Part shown: piece after piece, positions 1 through 10,665 of the stretch
Numbering within the stretch: the first letter of the stretch is position 1
Layout of the letters: every line of letters begins with the position of its first letter
Source of the DNA: Bombyx mori
Taxonomy: Eukaryota > Arthropoda > Insecta > Lepidoptera > Bombycidae
Length of the DNA stretch: 64,000 bases
NCBI RefSeq assembly: GCF_030269925.1
Contig: NC_085108.1
Span: 1,550,001-1,614,000, forward strand
Direction: 5' to 3'
Made by a program: the position numbers and the translations under genes
The notes under the pieces: model-generated
What the model saw: the letters and a program-made list of their open reading frames with translations, nothing else
Databases searched by the model: none
Told to the model about the DNA's origin: nothing

Positions 1-113
1 AATTATTCTTTGAATCGCGTGCCCCGCGAAAACTATTGATGATAGAATAAAATAATGTACCATGGCTTTGTAGAATACATTATTATTTACAAAAAGCCGG
101 AGCGGGCCGCTAG
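1..113 (+). mobile_element. Helitron-like element, 3' end
   Basis: The stretch ends in a GC-rich segment (GCCGGAGCGGGCCGCTAG) followed by T. This fits the 3' hairpin plus terminal CTAG of lepidopteran Helitron-like elements seen elsewhere in the window. The 5' part lies outside. Confidence 0.45.
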
Positions 114-280
114 TTTTTTTATATAATTATTATTACGTTTCTGTGTGACGCAAATATTGAATGTAGGTGTTGCCGGCTTTACCCACGATTTCTACCACTA
201 ATAGAGCGATACGAAACATTTAAACTAATTCAATAAGCAATATGCTAAATGTGACGGCATATTGCTTCAATGTTTACATA

Positions 281-778
281 TCGACGCTTGAAAGGCAAAC
301 GTGACTAAGCGACAATAACTGCTTTGTACATAAATGATAGGCAATAACCATCTTGGGAGTCCGCACGGCTAGGTACCACCACCCCGCCTATTTCTGCAGT
401 GAAGCAGTAATGCGTTTCGGTTTGAAGGGTGGGGCAGCCGTTGTAACTATACTGAGACCTTAGAACTTATAGCTCAAGGTGGGTGGCGCATTTACATTGT
501 AGATGTCTGTGGGCTCCAGTAACCACTTAACACCAGGTGGGCTGTGAGCTCGTCCACCCAACTAAGCAATAAAAAAATATAAAAAAATATATTCGATGCG
601 CAAAAAATATATATTTCTAGGTCTATTAAAATCATTTCAATCCTACAGCTACTAGCTAGATTCTACTACAGCTAGATTCGTTAAAATAACATTTTGTTTT
701 CAGGTATTTCAACTTTAAATTAGTCTACTGTAAAGTTCACGCATTGTCGCTTAGTCACGTTTGCCTTTCAAGCGTCGA
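281..778. mobile_element. MITE copy 1, long terminal inverted repeats, interrupted
   Basis: Terminal inverted repeats of about 35 bases (starting TCGACGCTTGAAAGGCAAAC) face each other at 281-316 and 743-778. A second copy at 5959-6209 lacks the 230-base retroposon that sits inside this one. The flanks are TA on the left and TT on the right; copy 2 has TA on both sides, which suggests Tc1/mariner-type targeting. No transposase remains. Confidence 0.75.
352..590 (+). mobile_element. SINE family T, 5'-truncated, inside MITE copy 1
   Basis: It reads from GAGTCCGCACGG to CTAAGCAATAAAAAA, the 3' part of family T. It splits the MITE between CAATAACCAT and ATTCGATGCGC, two blocks that are contiguous in the other MITE copy, so the retroposon is the younger insertion. 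Confidence 0.8.
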
Positions 779-857
779 TTATGATTGATATTTATGGACT
801 GGAATATGAATGTTTGTGTAGGCATTTATGAAGTTGAAAATAGAGTGAACGTATATG

Positions 858-1277
858 CAATACCGTCTTTACCATAAGGGCACACGGGGCCCGTGCCCAG
901 GGCCCCCATTCTCTGGGGCCCCCGAAAGACCGACAATTTACCTCACACGTTTATTCTTAAAACATTTTTTCGGGCACATTACACTTTTTTCACAAATCAG
1001 TAATCAGAAGGTATTTACAAGGCATATACTATCCCTATAATAGAAGATTTTGCTCAACAGAAATCCCGAAAGAAACCGTTATCGAAATCGTAACCAAAAA
1101 ACCAGCAGCATTCTAATGTCATTAATGACATATTATATCATACTGTATTTGATTACCTACAATAAATGGTCTCATACTCAGTAAAAAAATGTTATTATAA
1201 TTCGCTTTTTTTACTTTCCAAAAGGGCCTCAAATTCTTGTGTGCCCAAGGGCCCCATCCTAGTTTAAGACGTCCCTG
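858..1277. mobile_element. hAT-type MITE, copy 1
   Basis: The element starts CAATACCGTCTTTACC and ends GACGTCCCTG. It is flanked by a perfect 8-bp duplication CGTATATG (850-857 and 1278-1285), the hAT hallmark. It is 420 bp long with no transposase. A 273-bp internally deleted copy lies at 9362-9634. Confidence 0.85.
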
Positions 1278-1286
1278 CGTATATGC

Positions 1287-1503
1287 ATACTAGCTGACCC
1301 GGCAAACATTGTTTTGCCAAATATATTATTTCTAGGAAAGATAAATAACCTAGATACCGACTGCAGCGCCATCTGCCGGTCTGATTTGTAAATCTAGACC
1401 ATTCTCGAATGCACCTGAAGGTACACACAAATTTTTATTAAAATCGGTCCGGCCGTTTAGGAGTTCAGGAGTGACAAACACACGCACCGAAGAAATATAT
1501 AAA
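1287..1503 (-). mobile_element. Helitron-like fragment
   Basis: In plus orientation it begins CTAGCTGACCCGGC, the reverse of a CTAG-ending 3' terminus. It carries the conserved phrase AAATCGGTCCGGCCG, common in lepidopteran Helitron-like elements. The 5' end is not sharply defined. Confidence 0.5.
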
Positions 1504-1506
1504 GAC

Positions 1507-1826
1507 TAGTTTTTGCCCGCGACTCCGTCCGCGTGGAATAGTTACTATGGCATAACGCTAAATTTTACCCCCTACTTCATTTACGTAGAAAGTGGAAATA
1601 CATTTGAATTATAGAATGTTAAGGAGCTATTTAAACCCCTATTTTGAAACATTCTTTATTGGTGCTCCACTTGTATTGGTCTTATCGTAATGTTATATAG
1701 CCTATAGCCTTCTTCAATAAATGGGCTATCTAACACCGAAAGAATTTTTCAATTCGGGCCAGTAGTTCCTGAGATTAGCGCGTTCAAACAAATAAACTCT
1801 TCAGCTTTATAATCTATATTAATATA
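1507..1826 (-). mobile_element. Helitron-like element
   Basis: The minus-strand reading starts near ATATAGATTATAAAGCTGAAG and finishes GGGCAAAAACTAG. Both ends fit the 5' TCTATA...ATTATAAAG and 3' CTAG pattern of small moth Helitrons. Its 5' end abuts that of the next element in head-to-head orientation. Confidence 0.55.
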
Positions 1827-2060
1827 TAAATCTACAGTGTTTTTGACGGATGTTCCGTTATAACTACTGAACCATGCATCCGATTGACTTGAAACTTGGT
1901 CCATGTAGAAAATACATGTACTTAGTGTATAGACTAATATTTATATGAGTGTTGGACTCCCTACACCAGTTGCGGGGGCGTTAATGATGAGAATCTTTGT
2001 GGGGGTGAGAAATAATAATGTTAATTTTAAATGCCCAGCAAAGCGGACGGGTACAGCTAG
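1813..2060 (+). mobile_element. Helitron-like element (same family as 7806-8062 and 30337-30589)
   Basis: It begins TCTATATTAATATATAAATC and ends GGGTACAGCTAG. The body contains the phrases GACGGATGTTCCGTTATAAC and GAATCTTTGTGGGGG, shared with the two minus-strand copies. Confidence 0.65.
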
Positions 2061-2604
2061 TATACACATAAAGATGGCCTATCTGGTAATAAGGGCGAAG
2101 GTACTTAAAAAAAATGACCGACTGTCTCTTTCGCACTTGCCGCGTCAGGTAGCTCGGCCAATCAATCTCCAGACGTTGGCAGCATCACACTTAAACTGGC
2201 CGCTGTCAATCAGTTCGCAGCTAATTCCTTAATCCGTCCTTCCTCAAGTTAGAGCCGTGTGTCGTGGCGAGCAACCTCTTTGACAGGACATAAGACCTAC
2301 AACGACTAGACATAGACACAGACTAAGACACTTGACAAGAATTCGAAAAGAAATGGAACGAGGGCGTACGTGACTAGCGGCAGGCGGTACATTTTTTGAC
2401 TTCCTTAAAGACGGACACAAATGAGACGACAAGGAACGAATTGACCGTTCTCATATAAGACGACAAAAGAACGAACCGACCGTTAAAGTGGTTCTTTTGA
2501 CCGTTCACCGCGTGAGCTCACCTACTCGCTTGGTTACGCTGGCATAGCTCTCAAACGCTACCAGATTAGGTAAGACAAAAAAGATCCTTCCTACTATTGA
2601 TTGA
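2061..2604. other. No gene; mostly unrecognised, with one family G tail
   Basis: No conserved coding signal is seen. Positions 2420-2510 contain imperfect direct repeats built on GACGACAA.GAACGAA..GACCGTT. Positions 2511-2585 resemble a degraded plus-strand family G tail (GTGAGCTCACCTACTCG ... AGATTAGGTAAGACAAAAAA). Confidence 0.4.
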
Positions 2605-2935
2605 ATAATCTGACTTTTTTTTCCTACCTAAGCTGATAGCCTTGAGAGGCTATATCAGCGTCGCCTTAACTAGTAGGTGAGCTCACGGGGCTCAAACCTG
2701 ATGACGTTGCTAACACGAACCCTAGCAAGAGCCGTGCTTCGCAGAATCTACCACCGGATCGGAAACACGATCCACTGAGAAGATCCGGCGAGAAACTCAG
2801 TGGGCTGTGTCTGAGGGTTAATTTACCCGTCGAGCCCTTCGTCGCAAGCGACGGGTTCGACGCGAACGATGACCGGTGCTTGAGGTACCTAAAAGCACCG
2901 TTAATGGATCGGGAGGATCCGAAATGAGTAATCTG
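2605..2935 (-). mobile_element. Retroposon family G
   Basis: The plus strand shows the tail in reverse (TTTTTTCCTACCTAAGCTGATAG), then the family body (AGAATCTACCACCGGATCGG) and the distal block ending GGATCGGGAGGATCCGAAATG. It forms an inverted pair with the copy at 3036-3300. Confidence 0.75.
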
Positions 2936-3035
2936 ACAACGCTTTATATTATTTTCTTAAGGGGGGAGGTATTGTGACGGACCACTACCTTGCCTAATTC
3001 TGCTGTTCAATAATAACGCGTTTCGTATGAAAGGC

Positions 3036-3300
3036 ACACGTCATTTCGGATCCTCCCGATCCAATAACGGTGGTTTTAGGTACCTCAAGCACCGGGCACC
3101 GTTCACGTCAAATACGTCGCTTGCGACGAAGGCCTCGGAAAGTAAATTAACCCACAGACACAGCCCACTTAGTTTCCGCCGGATCTTCTCAGTGGGTCGC
3201 GTTTCTGATCCAGTGGTAAATTCTGCGAAGCACCGCTCTTGCTAAGGCTAGTGTTAGCAAGGTCCTCCCTCAGGTTAGAGTCCCGTGAGCTCATCTGATT
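3036..3300 (+). mobile_element. Retroposon family G, inverted relative to the previous copy
   Basis: It starts CATTTCGGATCCTCCCGATCC and runs to CCGTGAGCTCATC, without the A-rich tail. Several substitutions mark it as older than the youngest copies. Confidence 0.7.
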
Positions 3301-3341
3301 CTTCGAGGTCATTAGAATAGGTGGGGGAAAAAATAGAAGAC

Positions 3342-3500
3342 TGGGGCAGCCGTTGTACTATAAAATTGAGACTTAAACCTCATGTTTCTAGAGACATTAC
3401 TCACCCATCTAGATGCCTGGCAGCTTTTACGTTGCTGATGTCTATACGGTAACCAATTAACAAGAGATGGACCCTCAACTCGTCCTCATATCTAAGCAAT
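3342..3500 (+). mobile_element. SINE family T, degraded 3' part
   Basis: GGGGCAGCCGTTGTACTAT, GTTGCTGATGTCTAT, GGTAACCA.TTAACA and ATCTAAGCAAT follow the family T order with many changes. Confidence 0.6.
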
Positions 3501-3849
3501 TAATTCATTTATTGGGCTATCACTAAAATAAGTTAATTGTAACATACAACGCGGCCACACATTCGTTATCAATTCACCTTGAACATACAAATGGATAGCG
3601 ATACACTAAACCAAAACTGAAGATTTGTTTTAGAGATCACAACATAATAAATGATGTAAACAAAATTAAGTCTTACATTAGAATAAGAATTATTGTTATC
3701 CATAATTAATGGAGGTCGGATTTCCCCTGTGTTACGTTGATCCTGGAAACGCAAATCGCGATTATCAAATGTCCATTGTAGCTACATTTGTTGATGGCAG
3801 GGAAAATTGCGCCGCTTTTCTGTTATAAAACCGAGAATTCAATTTCATG

Positions 3850-4275
3850 TTTTTTTTATTGCTCAGATGGGTGCTCACAGCCCACTTGGTGTTAAGTGGT
3901 TACTGGAGCCCATAGACATCTACAACGTAAATGCGTCACCCACCTTGAGATATAAGTTCTAAGGTCTCAGTATAGCCCCGCCCTTCAAACCGAAACGCAT
4001 TACTGTGCTTCACGGCAGAAATAGACAGGGTGGTGGTACCTACCCGTGCGCACTCCCAAGAGGTCCTACCACCAGTAATTACACAAATTATAATATTGCG
4101 AGTTTGATTTTTTTTTATTACACAATATTATTCCTTCACCGTGGAAGTCAATCGTGAACATTTATTAAGTACGTATTTCATTAGAAAAATTGGTACCCGC
4201 CAGCGGGATTCGAACACCGTTGCATCGCTACATACGAATGCACCGGACGTTTTATCCTTTAGGCCACGACGACTT
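3850..4275 (-). mobile_element. SINE family T, near full length with tRNA-like head
   Basis: The minus strand begins with a tRNA-like head (GTCGTGGCCTAAAGGATAA at the A-box position, then GTGTTCGAATCCCGC as a pol III B box). It continues through the TGGTGGTAGGACCTC block and ends CAATAAAAAAA. A second partial T copy follows at 4277-4370. Confidence 0.8.
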
Positions 4276-4559
4276 CAAAATGAGTTCTAAAGTCTCACTT
4301 TTAACTACGGCTGCCCCAGCCTTCAAACCGAAACGCATTACTGCTTCACTACGACCGCTCCGACAAAGAAAGCCATAAATAAATGTTTATCACTTGAGCC
4401 TCGAACCGCAGACCATGTAATATTTTATCAGCCCCCCAACACAACAGTTATCAGTTACCAAGCTCGATATCCTGTATCTTGGACGAGCATTCGCTTATTT
4501 AGGCTTGATGGACGTCACCTAATCTGTTAAGATTGTTATCTCCAACACTACATAGTTCT

Positions 4560-4795
4560 TTCTTCGGTTTTCGTGCGACTACAGTATAATTTCGAGTTTG
4601 TTATAAACGTTATAATGCAACTATGGAGGGTAGAATGAAAGAGAACCGTCTTGTATAGGGCACAAGTTGAAAAAGTGTCCGCCTATAAACGGAAAGTTAT
4701 TGTTGGAAGACTCAACGAAATAGAGCTAGTGTAGGAAATGGAAATGATATAAATATAGCAGTATTAAACTGAGCGATGTGTGCTGGATTGAATTA
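4560..4795 (+). repeat. Old interspersed repeat, family V
   Basis: Blocks such as GGCACAAGTTGAAAAAGTGTCC and GCTAGTGTAGGAAATGGAAA recur in reverse orientation at 36890-37145. A shorter related piece lies near 5140-5240. No coding capacity or terminal repeats were recognised. Confidence 0.5.
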
Positions 4796-5085
4796 GTTTT
4801 TTATTGCATAGATGAGTGGACGAGCTCACAGCCTACCTGGTGTTAAGTGGTTACTGGAACCCATAGACATCCACAACGTAAATGCGCCACCCACTTTGAG
4901 ATATAAGTTCTAAGATCTCAAATATAGATAGTTACAACGGCTGCCCTACTCTTCAAACTGAAACGCATTACTGCTTCACGGCAGAAATAGCCAGTGTAGT
5001 TGTACCTACCCGCGTAGACTCACATGGGGTCCCACCACCAGTAATTACGCAAATTATAATTTTGCGGGTATGATTTTTATACATT
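4796..5085 (-). mobile_element. SINE family T, truncated before the tRNA head
   Basis: The reverse tail TTTTTTATTGCATAGATGAG leads through the whole conserved body to CCACCAGTAATTACGCAAATT. The tRNA-like head is missing. Confidence 0.8.
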
Positions 5086-5496
5086 TCTTTTCATCTTAAT
5101 TTAGTAGCCTATTCTAATAGTTTAGGGCACTGTTTTTTAAATCTTTCCACTAGCTACTGTGGCGCCACCTTAGTTGACCTTTCGGCGGACACTTTTTAAT
5201 ACACCCAAATGGTACTCGTTGCTTCTTCTACCCTCAATATTTTTTTTTATATAAAATTTGACGGTAGTTTTCACAGTATTCTAATAACACGGATAAAGCA
5301 CCTTAGTCGTCCGTGACCATTAGGATACTAAAGCACTCGACAAATCTGCCTACCCTCTTTCTATACCATTTTTGTGTGTTACCACTGGAACTCGATGACT
5401 CGTCCCGACAATTTACATATGTCTGCTCATAACATCCTACCCGAAGGTTTCAGTCTGCTCGTAATTACAGAGCTTGTCTGGAAGAGTTCGCTTTGA

Positions 5497-5795
5497 CTTT
5501 TTTACTCTAGTAACCTCGAGGGGTTATTCTAGATTCACCAAACTAGTAGGTGAGCTCACGGGGCTCAAACCTGACGTCGTTGCTAACACGAACCCTAGCA
5601 AGAGCCGTGCTTCGCAGAATCTATCACCGCATCGGGAACTCGACCCACTGAGTTGTTGTGTCTATGGGTTAGTTTACTCACCGAGCCCTTCTTCGCAAGC
5701 GACGGGTTCGACGAGAACGGTGACTGGTGTTTGAGGTACCTAAAAGCACCGTTAGTGGAGGGATCCGAAATGACGTGTTTTGGGCTTGACCGCCT
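5497..5795 (-). mobile_element. Retroposon family G, variant tail
   Basis: The body (GTGAGCTCACGGGGCTC, ATCTATCACCGCATCGGG) runs to GGATCCGAAATGACGTGTTTTG. The tail is the TTTACTCTAGTAACCTCGAGG variant, also present near 22405. A short internal deletion removes the AGATCCGGCGAG part. Confidence 0.7.
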
Positions 5796-5958
5796 ATCGT
5801 ACAAATGTATCTGCTTGTTGACTATTAATGTTAATTGTGTTTTGGTGTGCAATATATTCTCCCTTTCGCTCTCATTCTCTTGTAAGCACGAAATATCGTG
5901 GTGAGAACTCATTAAATATTAATGTACGTAACATAAAAGTAATTTTTATTATCGCATA

Positions 5959-6209
5959 TCGACGCTTGAAGGGCAAACGTGACTAAACGACAATAACTGC
6001 TTTGTACATAAATGATAGGCAATAACCATATTCGATGCGCAAAAAAATATATATATTTCTAGGTCTATTAAAATCATTTCAATCCTACAGCTACTAGCTA
6101 GATTCGATAAAATAAAATTTTGTTTTCAGGTATTTCAACTTTAAATTAGTCTACTGTAAAGCATGCATGAAACATTGTCGCTTAGTCACGTTTGCCTTTC
6201 AAGCGTCGA
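5959..6209. mobile_element. MITE copy 2, uninterrupted
   Basis: This 251-bp element has the same terminal inverted repeats as 281-778, with TA on both flanks (5957-5958, 6210-6211). It provides the uninterrupted version of the site occupied by a SINE in copy 1. Confidence 0.8.
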
Positions 6210-6489
6210 TATAGTATTCCTTGTTTCGTCACATTCATTCGTCTTATCGTATTGCATTGATAATTCGCTTCATAATTGAATAACAACGTACCAATACAAA
6301 TCTATACATAATATTTATGTGAAAGTGTGTTTATGTGTTTGTTTGTTTGCCCTTCTTTCACATCGAAACGAAGTAACAGATTGATATGATTATTTAGAAA
6401 AGTGATAGTATTAGATCAGGAGAGTTAAGTAGGCTGCCATTCATCCCGAAAAAACGTGTAGATTCAATGGTACTTTGTCTTTTTTCTTT

Positions 6490-6906
6490 AGTTTTTTGTT
6501 TTTCCTACCTAAGCTGATGGTCTAGAGATACCATGTCAGCGTCACCGGGCTAGTAGGTGAGCTCACGGGGCTCGAACCTGACGATGTTGCTAACACGAAC
6601 CCTAGCAAAAGCCGTCCTTCGCAATATCTACCACTTGATCTTAAACGCGACCCACTGAGAAGATCCGACGAGAAACTCAGTGGAAGTGGGTTAATTTACT
6701 CGCCGAGCCCTTCGTCGCAAGCGACGGGTTCGACGAAAACGATGACCAGTGCTCGGGGTGCCTAAAAGCACCGTTAGTGGATCGGGAGGATCCTAAATGA
6801 TGTGCTTAGGGCGACGTCGACTGTTTACCATTCGGTCCGCAGGATTGGCTATGTAGTTACCGGCGGCTACGATGAGAGGGTTCTCGGGTCGTGCCGCTTT
6901 ATCGAA
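6490..6906 (-). mobile_element. Retroposon family G, long copy
   Basis: It extends past the GGATCGGGAGGATCC block into GGGCGACGTCGACTG and CACGATGAGAGGG-type sequence, ending near TCGAAATG. It shows that family G is at least about 420 bases long. Confidence 0.75.
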
Positions 6907-7221
6907 ATGTAGTATCTTTAGAAAAATCAGGTGACACTTTAGTCAAAATTAATTGTCATTCTTCCTTGACAATAAAACATAAGACCTTTATACTTCAGTG
7001 CAATAAAATCGAATAAGGCGATGTCATTGTGATTACCAATATTCTTCAATGTAAGTAGATTATCAGCCATTGACAACGCAACTACTCCGATATCTAGATA
7101 CCCTCAAGGTTTGTTTAATCTATTGTATGACCGCCACTTGATCATTGTATTTCATGTTATTTAAACAGCACAAGATATGGGTACTTTTTTGTTATTGCTC
7201 CTAATCTCGTGGTTCGCTTTT
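6907..7221. other. No gene recognised
   Basis: AT-rich sequence with no conserved open frame or repeat boundary that I could identify. Confidence 0.4.
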
Positions 7222-7500
7222 TTTTTTTTTTATTGCCTTTGTAGGCAGACGGGCATACGGCCCACCTGATGGTGAGTGGTTACCGTCGCCCATGGACTTC
7301 AGCAATGCCAGGGGCAGAGCCAAGCCGCTGCCTACCGCTTAATACTCTCCACAAACCTCGGTGCGATGGTAAAAACGAGATGCTGGTATCATCTCGAACA
7401 ATTCCTCAGAGCACTCCCCATGGAATATACGGTATAAAATACAGAGGGAACCGAAGTCCCTCCGCAAACCCAGAGGCTCCAAGGCTCGCTTGGTATTAAG
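7222..7500 (-). mobile_element. LINE family J 3' end, internally deleted
   Basis: The reverse tail TATTGCCTTTGTAGGCAGAC leads through GGCAGAGCCAAGCCGCTGCC to CTCCACAAACCTCG. The sequence then jumps to GGTGCGATGGTAAAAACGAG. About 180 bases present in other copies are missing. Confidence 0.75.
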
Positions 7501-7671
7501 TCGTCACTAGGCGCTTATAGACGATGTCGATGACGTTGACTTTGACGCTTGAGGTCGACGTCTCAATCACTGGTCGACTCATTCTTCAAATAAGGCGATC
7601 AGTAAGCTCGTACAATCATTTAACCAAAAAAAAGTACTTTGTTCCGATTTAGGTGAAGTGTCACTTTGATG

Positions 7672-8160
7672 TTTGGCTTTGCTGTGCAGAAGTTAGCGCT
7701 CCTGAACGTTGCACCGAGGGTCGTGGGTTCGATTCTCGCATCGGGACAAAACATTTGTGTGATGAACAGATTTTTTTGCTCTTTGTCTAGGTGTTTATTA
7801 TCCTATTAATGTACTAACTGTACCCGTCCGCTTCGCTGGGCATTTAAAATTAACATTATTATTTCTCACCCCCACAAAGATTCTCATCATTAACGCCCCC
7901 GCAACCGGTGTAGGGAGTCCAACACTCATATTAATATTAGCTTATCCATTAAGTACATGTATTTTCTACATGGATACCGAGTTTCAAGTCAATCGGATGC
8001 ATGGTTCAGCAGTTATAACGGAACATTCGTCAAAAAATCCGTAAATTTATATATTAGTATATTCAAACTTATATAAGTATGTATATTAAACTTTGGTAAC
8101 CATAAGAGAAGGAATCTTAATTTGGGGCCGATGAGCGTGCGTGATTTGTTCCAACTTACT
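7672..8160 (+). mobile_element. SINE family S (second tRNA-headed SINE), split by a Helitron-like element
   Basis: A tRNA-like head carries a B box (GGGTTCGATTC at 7725-7735), followed by GTGTGATGAACAG and TGTCTAGGTGTTTATTATCC. The 3' part (GGTAACCATAAGAGAAGG, TTTGGGGCCGATGAGCGTGC) resumes after the insertion at 7806-8062. The same arrangement exists at 30230-31215. Confidence 0.6.
7806..8062 (-). mobile_element. Helitron-like element inside SINE S
   Basis: It starts CTAACTGTACCCGTCCGC (CTAG mutated to CTAA) and ends TTTATATATTAGTATA, the reverse of the TCTATACTAATAT-type 5' end. The body matches 1813-2060 and 30337-30589. Confidence 0.65.
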
Positions 8161-8255
8161 TATTACTTATATGTATGCGGCTGGTTGCTATATTTAGTAA
8201 ATAAATGAATTTCATCCGAAACGGAACAGTTCGCATTTTAAATTAGCGCGTAAAA

Positions 8256-8476
8256 TGTAGGGCGTCTTTTGAGACCGCACGGGTAGGTACCACCACCAAG
8301 CCCATATCTGCCGCGAAGCAGTAATGCGTTCCGATTCGTAGAATGGGAAAGCCGTTGTGTCTATAATACTGAGATTTACAACTCATGTCCTGAGATGCTG
8401 TTGATGTCATATTACAGTAAACGCTTAACACCAGATGGTCTGTGAGCTCGCTTATTCGTGAACGGAATAAAAAAAG
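8256..8476 (+). mobile_element. SINE family T, diverged
   Basis: GAGACCGCACGGGTAGGTACC, GCGAAGCAGTAATGCGTTCC and CTTAACACCAGATGGTCTGTG follow the family order. The tail is GAATAAAAAAAG. Confidence 0.7.
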
Positions 8477-8510
8477 TTCACTAAGAATACAGAAATATTC
8501 CCCGAACTAC

Positions 8511-8648
8511 TTGAGACCTTAAAACTTATATCTCTAGGTGGGTGGCGCATTAACGTTGTAGATGTCTATGTGCTCCAGTAACCACTTAACACCAGGTGGG
8601 CTGTGAGCTCGTCCACCCATCTAAGCAATAAAAATAAAAAGTAAAAAA
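8511..8648 (+). mobile_element. SINE family T, 3' fragment
   Basis: Only the last 130 bases remain, from TTGAGACCTTAAAACTTAT to CATCTAAGCAATAAAAA. Confidence 0.75.
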
Positions 8649-8842
8649 ATTATTATATAATGTGAAAAAAATTTGCAACAAGGACAGAGAATCCGTAGAG
8701 TCGGCCAGTTTTGTTCCAACTAAAAAAACTACCGTTGAAGTAATTAAATTTCATTTAATTGAATAATAAGTGTCGTTAATTCGAATTAAAATTACAACAA
8801 ATTAAAATACAGAAGCTACTATACACGTAGAGAAATCAAAAA

Positions 8843-9140
8843 TCGCACCGCCCGCCAACGGAGCAGAGTTCATCCATACTACCTGGAGCCACTGCGGTCA
8901 TCCACAGTGCGTTTCCAGAGATCTTTTTTGCCACGTACCATCCGGCTATGGAATGAGCTCCCCTCCACGGTGTTTTCCGAGCGCTATGACATGTCCTTCT
9001 TCAAACGAGGCCTGTGGAGAGTATTAAGCGGTAGGCAGCGGCTTGGCTCTGCCCCTGGCATTGCTGAAGTCCATGGGCGACGGTAACCACTCACCATCAG
9101 GTGGGCCGTATGCTCGTCTGCCTACAAGGGCAATATAAAA
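8843..9140 (+). mobile_element. LINE family J 3' end
   Basis: It runs from GCACCGCCCGCCAACGGAGC through CGGCTATGGAATGAGCTCCC (translating to RLWNELP) to TACAAGGGCAATATAAAAAA. This is the C-terminal tip of a non-LTR retrotransposon ORF2 plus its 3' UTR. Confidence 0.75.
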
Positions 9141-9361
9141 AAAAAATACAAATTTACGTGTAATAATTACATCAACCATTTTATACTGACCCCTTGTTTT
9201 TTAACAGCGAAACTTGATAACGCCATTGACGTAGATTAGAAAAATAAAATAAAAATCATTGTGAAAACAATCAACAAGTATTTTACTAAAGATAACAGTT
9301 TAATTGTTACCGTTATATTCAGAGATAACTGAAAATACTTTTAAATACTACTACTGTTACT

Positions 9362-9634
9362 CAATACCGTCTTTACCATAAGGGCACACGGGGCCCGTGC
9401 CCAGGGCCCCCATTCTCAGGGGGCCCCGAAAGAAACCGTTATCGAAATCGTAACCAAAAAACCAGCAGCATTCTAATGTCATTAATGACATATTATATCA
9501 TACTGTATTTGATTACCTATAATAAATGGTCATACTCAGTAAAAAAATGTTATTATAATTCGCTTTTTTACTTTCCAAAAGGACCTCAAATTCTTGTGTG
9601 CCCAAGGGCCCCATCCTAGTTTAAGACGTCCCTG
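9362..9634. mobile_element. hAT-type MITE, copy 2 (internally deleted)
   Basis: It has the same termini as 858-1277, bounded by a perfect 8-bp duplication CTGTTACT (9354-9361 and 9635-9642). It is 273 bp and lacks about 150 bases of the longer copy. Confidence 0.87.
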
Positions 9635-9728
9635 CTGTTACTACTGCCATTACAGCTGTTATTCGTTCAGTATCTGAATATCGACTTTAATTTCTGTCAC
9701 CTTAGCCCTCATTCGCACGTATATAGTA

Positions 9729-9946
9729 CTAGCGACCCGCCCTCGCTTCGCTTCGGAAACATTAAAACACACATGAAACCAAAAAAATAAAAATAAAAAA
9801 ATAAATAAAAAAAAGTAGCCTATGTTCATCAGGGACAATGTCGGCTTCTAATGGAAAAAGAATTTTTCAAATCGGTCCAGTAGTTTCGGAGCCTATTCGA
9901 AACAAACAAACAAACAAATCTTTCCTCTTTATAATATTAGTATAGA
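9729..9946 (-). mobile_element. Helitron-like element
   Basis: The minus-strand reading is TCTATACTAATATTATAAAG ... CGAGGGCGGGTCGCTAG, the textbook small moth Helitron layout. It is the same subfamily as 24499-24721 and 52226-52440. Confidence 0.75.
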
Positions 9947-10254
9947 AGTATAGATGGCTGCAGAAACCGAAGAGAATTAATTTTTTACCTCACTATACGT
10001 TTTTTGACAAGAACGTGCTCTTTTGCATCACGAATTAGATTTAAAAAAAAAACTGGTTTCATAATAACACATATTGACATTTTGTAACATTTTATCGCTT
10101 AGGCTACTACTATTGGGAAAGAAGATTAGACGGTCGTGGTTTGAAAATAACATACTGTGATAGGTATTGATAAATTAATAAAAGAATCTGAAAAATAATA
10201 TGGGAATTGGAGGATTAGGTACATTCGATAGTTCTGGGTATTAATAAGGACCGA

Positions 10255-10420
10255 TATTGTTTCTGTCGTGAAACAGTAATGCGTTTTGGTTTAAAAAGTG
10301 GGGCAGCCGTTGTCCTATTAAAACTGAGACTTTAAAACTCTTGTCTCAAGGTAGCAATTGCGTTGTTGCTGTCATGGGCTCCGGTAAGCATTTCGCCACC
10401 CACTTAAACAATAAATAAAG
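10255..10420 (+). mobile_element. SINE family T, old fragment
   Basis: CGTGAAACAGTAATGCG, GGGGCAGCCGTTGTC and ATGGGCTCCGGTAAGCA are recognisable. The tail is AAACAATAAATAAAG. Confidence 0.6.
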
Positions 10421-10524
10421 GTAGTGCTGGTTTTAATGATGATTCTTGTCATAAAAATCGTTTGCTCAGCAATACAGTAAACTTAATTATTCTATTGTGT
10501 ACTTAGCTATCTCTGCTATCTAGC

Positions 10525-10665
10525 TGAGTTTCTCGTCTCAATGGATCGCGATTTTGATTGATAGATGCAGAAGTCTCTCCGGCTGAGCTCCGTGAGCCTC
10601 GACTACCGGTGAAACCAGAATGAATCCCCCCCAGACTTCTGATAATTAGGTAGGAAAAAAAGCTG
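10525..10665 (+). mobile_element. Retroposon family G, degraded
   Basis: GCTGAGTTTCTCGTC, CTCCGTGAGCCTCGAC and the tail TAATTAGGTAGGAAAAAAAG remain. Confidence 0.5.

Noticed and set aside
7672..7745. tRNA gene at the GGGTTCGATTC motif
   Set aside because: It is followed by the conserved body of SINE family S and a second copy exists at 30230; no full cloverleaf.
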